Shown in pieces: positions 62,153 to 64,000 of a stretch of 64,000 nucleotides of DNA (its first letter is position 1; each line of letters starts with the position of its first letter). The DNA lies in contig JNJK01000020.1 in NCBI GenBank assembly GCA_000701625.1, positions 1 to 64,000 on the forward strand, read 5' to 3'. A program made the position numbers and the translations under genes. The notes under the pieces were generated by a model. It was not told the origin of the DNA, made no database searches, and saw only the letters and a program-made list of their open reading frames with translations. The DNA comes from Lachnospiraceae bacterium MC2017 (GTDB lineage Bacteria > Bacillota > Clostridia > Lachnospirales > Lachnospiraceae).

Positions 62153-63091
62153 TTAGATATGTGAAGTAATGATTTTGATCTTTCCCGTAATTTTCAGCTC
62201 TTTAACATCTGCGGGTGCAATAAAATGATCACCCATAGATACTGGCTCACCATTAACTGTTCCGCTGCCTTCCAGCACGTTTACGGTCAGAAATCTGTCA
62301 TCTTTTTTAATGAGCACCGGCTCAGCGTCGCTCTCTATCTCCCACTTCTGCACTTCAAAAAGCGGGCATGAAACAAGTATCTGACTTGTATAGCCGTGCC
62401 CTGTGATAACCTCGTTCTCGGTCTTTTCATCGATATGCGGGCAATTTATAACATCAATGCTCTTATCCAGATGGAGCTCTCTCGGTTTTCCATCCTGCAA
62501 TCTTCCATAATCATAAAGTCTGTATGTCAGATTACTGTTCTGCTGGATCTCAAGAATGATCGTACCGCTCCTTATTGCATGAACCGTACCTGATGGAATA
62601 AAGAAAAAATCACCTTTATGTATTGGTCGTACCTTCAGCAGATCATCCCATTTTCCTTCATTGATCAGATTTTTAAGCTCATCTCTGGTCTTAGCATGAT
62701 GACCTATTACGATATCCGCATTATCATCACAGTCAACCACATACCAGCATTCTGTTTTTCCGACATCATTTTCATTAACTCTAGCATACTCATCATCCGG
62801 ATGAACCTGTACGCTTAAGTGATCATGAGCATCTATGAGTTTTATTAAAAGCGGAAAATCCTCACCTTCGATATTTCCAAAGAGTTCTCTGTGCTCATCC
62901 CACAGTTCTTTAAGGGTCTTTCCCTTAAATTCTCCTTTTGTTACTATGCTCTTACCTTCAGGGCGGTCACTCACAACCCATGCTTCTCCCGTGTGATCAC
63001 CGCTTGTTTCATATCCATATCTGTCATGAAGGGCGGTTCCACCCCATATTACTTCCCTGCAAAAGGGTTTCATAAAAAGCAATTCACTCAT
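62153..63091 (-). CDS. manA: Mannose-6-phosphate isomerase, class I
   Basis: A 312-residue cupin-fold zinc enzyme that interconverts mannose 6-phosphate and fructose 6-phosphate. The opening FMKPFCREVIWGGTAL, the metal-site motif LSVQVHPDDEYA and the PSGTVHAI strand with the catalytic-loop EIQQNSNLTYRLYDYGR are typical of the short Firmicutes form. Monocistronic between the ftsH terminator and hflC. Confidence 0.95.
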   Translation of the reverse strand: MSELLFMKPFCREVIWGGTALHDRYGYETSGDHTGEAWVVSDRPEGKSIVTKGEFKGKTLKELWDEHRELFGNIEGEDFPLLIKLIDAHDHLSVQVHPDDEYARVNENDVGKTECWYVVDCDDNADIVIGHHAKTRDELKNLINEGKWDDLLKVRPIHKGDFFFIPSGTVHAIRSGTIILEIQQNSNLTYRLYDYGRLQDGKPRELHLDKSIDVINCPHIDEKTENEVITGHGYTSQILVSCPLFEVQKWEIESDAEPVLIKKDDRFLTVNVLEGSGTVNGEPVSMGDHFIAPADVKELKITGKIKIITSHI

Positions 63092-63170
63092 TACTAACTA
63101 TCCTAACTAAGCTCATATCATATGAGCAGAAAATGACATATTTTGATGCTTAAATCTTATTATATAATTA

Positions 63171-64000
63171 TTATTTCACTCCGTACAGAACCTTTACGAG
63201 TTCAGAATCTTTATCGAGGATGATAGTCTTATCTGCTTTTCCGGAAAGAGATTTCTTTAATGCATCAAGGCTTCTCTTATAGTTATAGAAATCTGCTTTT
63301 TCAGGAGTGTTATAGACTTGCTGGAGAGTCTGCATATATTGCTCTTCTCCTTCCGCCTCAAGCACAGCAGCTTTTTTCTTAGCATCAGACTTCTTGATTG
63401 TCACATCACGATCAGTCTCATTCTGGATCTTCTTTGCTTCAGAATTACCCTGTGCCTGATAAGATGCTGCAATGTTGCTTCTCTCAGAGATCATTCTATC
63501 GTAAACTGCCTGCTTATTATCATCAGGAAGATCAAGGGATTTAATAGCAGCCTTAACTATCACGATTCCATATCCGCCTACGTCAGAATTAGCATCCTCC
63601 GTGATCATGCTTGTAAGTTTTTCTCCACGGGCTGCAATTATTCCATCCTGTGACAGAGATGAAATAATGGTCTTTGTAGAGTTATAAACAGCAACTCCTG
63701 CTCTGTCCTGTGCACTGCTGGTAGATCCGTTTAGAGTCTGCATAAATTTTACAGGATCGGACACTTTCCAAAGAATATAGTCATCTGCGATCATGGATTT
63801 CTTATCCTGTGTGATTACATCAGACGGACTTATATCGTAGAGCTGAAGGCTCTTTGGAACAGTTGCTACTGTCTGTATAAACGGAGCCTTTACTCTGAGT
63901 CCCGGAGTGTCTGCAGTAGCTACGATCTTACCAAACTGTATTACTACTGCGTACTGGTCCTGCGCCACATAATATGTACATGAAAACCACGCAGCCACAG
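63171..64000 (-). CDS. hflC: HflC-like SPFH protease modulator (5' end outside window)
   Basis: At least 276 residues; the reading frame is open to the window edge, so the start codon and probable N-terminal membrane helix lie beyond 64000. The visible part starts CTYYVAQDQYAVVIQFGKI, the first strand of HflC. It then has the SPFH body (DVITQDKKSM, DYILWKVSDPVKF, AGVAVYNSTKTII) and a Lys/Ala/Glu-rich coil (SEAKKIQNETDRDVTIKKSD). HflC works with HflK to hold and restrain FtsH in the membrane. hflK would be expected just upstream, outside this window. Confidence 0.9.
   Translation of the reverse strand, partial: VAAWFSCTYYVAQDQYAVVIQFGKIVATADTPGLRVKAPFIQTVATVPKSLQLYDISPSDVITQDKKSMIADDYILWKVSDPVKFMQTLNGSTSSAQDRAGVAVYNSTKTIISSLSQDGIIAARGEKLTSMITEDANSDVGGYGIVIVKAAIKSLDLPDDNKQAVYDRMISERSNIAASYQAQGNSEAKKIQNETDRDVTIKKSDAKKKAAVLEAEGEEQYMQTLQQVYNTPEKADFYNYKRSLDALKKSLSGKADKTIILDKDSELVKVLYGVK

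Noticed and set aside
63171-63998. A GTG start for hflC at the window edge
   Set aside because: The frame is open to the boundary and the protein would lack the N-terminal membrane helix; the gene is simply cut by the window end.

Overview
The window reads as the chromosome of a gut- or rumen-type member of the Firmicutes, most likely Lachnospiraceae (Clostridia). The signs are moderate GC content, strong AGGAGG ribosome sites with several TTG starts, a raffinose/sucrose operon of the msm type, a DUF1002 secreted protein, an FMN riboswitch before ribDE-BA-H, a tetrahydrofolate riboswitch before folT-folC, a small bacterial SRP RNA and many GGDEF/EAL/HD-GYP proteins. I see no phage, insertion sequence, tRNA, rRNA or CRISPR array.

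Layout. 0.4-2.1 kb: a BrnT/BrnA toxin-antitoxin pair and an M48 membrane peptidase. 2.4-13.9 kb: an alpha-galactoside locus holding a GH36 alpha-galactosidase, two LacI-family regulators, an ABC importer (binding lipoprotein plus two permeases, no ATPase), a GH13 sucrose-type phosphorylase and a P-loop sugar-kinase candidate. It has visible operators of two different classes. 14.2-20.1 kb: three secreted proteins of unknown role, one with a papain-like domain whose catalytic His and Asn are replaced. 20.2 kb: SRP RNA with a consensus promoter. 20.4-29.4 kb: one direction carrying metG, a lipase-like hydrolase, DUF1002, GNAT, a two-component system and an HD-GYP protein. 29.7-33.8 kb: tcdA against two paralogous membrane GGDEF proteins. 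34-36.7 kb: THF riboswitch, folT, folC, trmL. 36.7-40.5 kb: a YdjI/YdjG-like SPFH and zinc-ribbon membrane cluster. 40.8-44.6 kb: M6-like metalloprotease, D-Ala-D-Ala carboxypeptidase, GGDEF protein. 44.8-51.5 kb: larC and larB (nickel-pincer cofactor) flanking a secreted transglutaminase-like protein and an EIIC-EAL fusion. 51.5-55.4 kb: riboflavin operon. 55.4-64 kb: EAL protein, AlaX-type editing protein, SPFH protein, FtsH paralogue, ManA and the 3' part of hflC.

How it fits together. The sugar locus should import raffinose-family oligosaccharides, remove galactose and break the remaining sucrose unit with phosphate or after phosphorylation. Six proteins of cyclic-di-GMP turnover (three GGDEF, two EAL, one HD-GYP) lie within about 37 kb, one in the same transcription unit as a two-component system.

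The less expected signals are non-coding. A sequence close to GGAAATTCCGTTGGAAT follows the U-tract of four intrinsic terminators. A 45-bp palindromic element occurs twice and is found a third time in an expanded form. Two near-identical terminators stand in tandem behind the FMN riboswitch. Paired LacI operators lie about 106 bp apart. No complete new system such as a defence island is evident.
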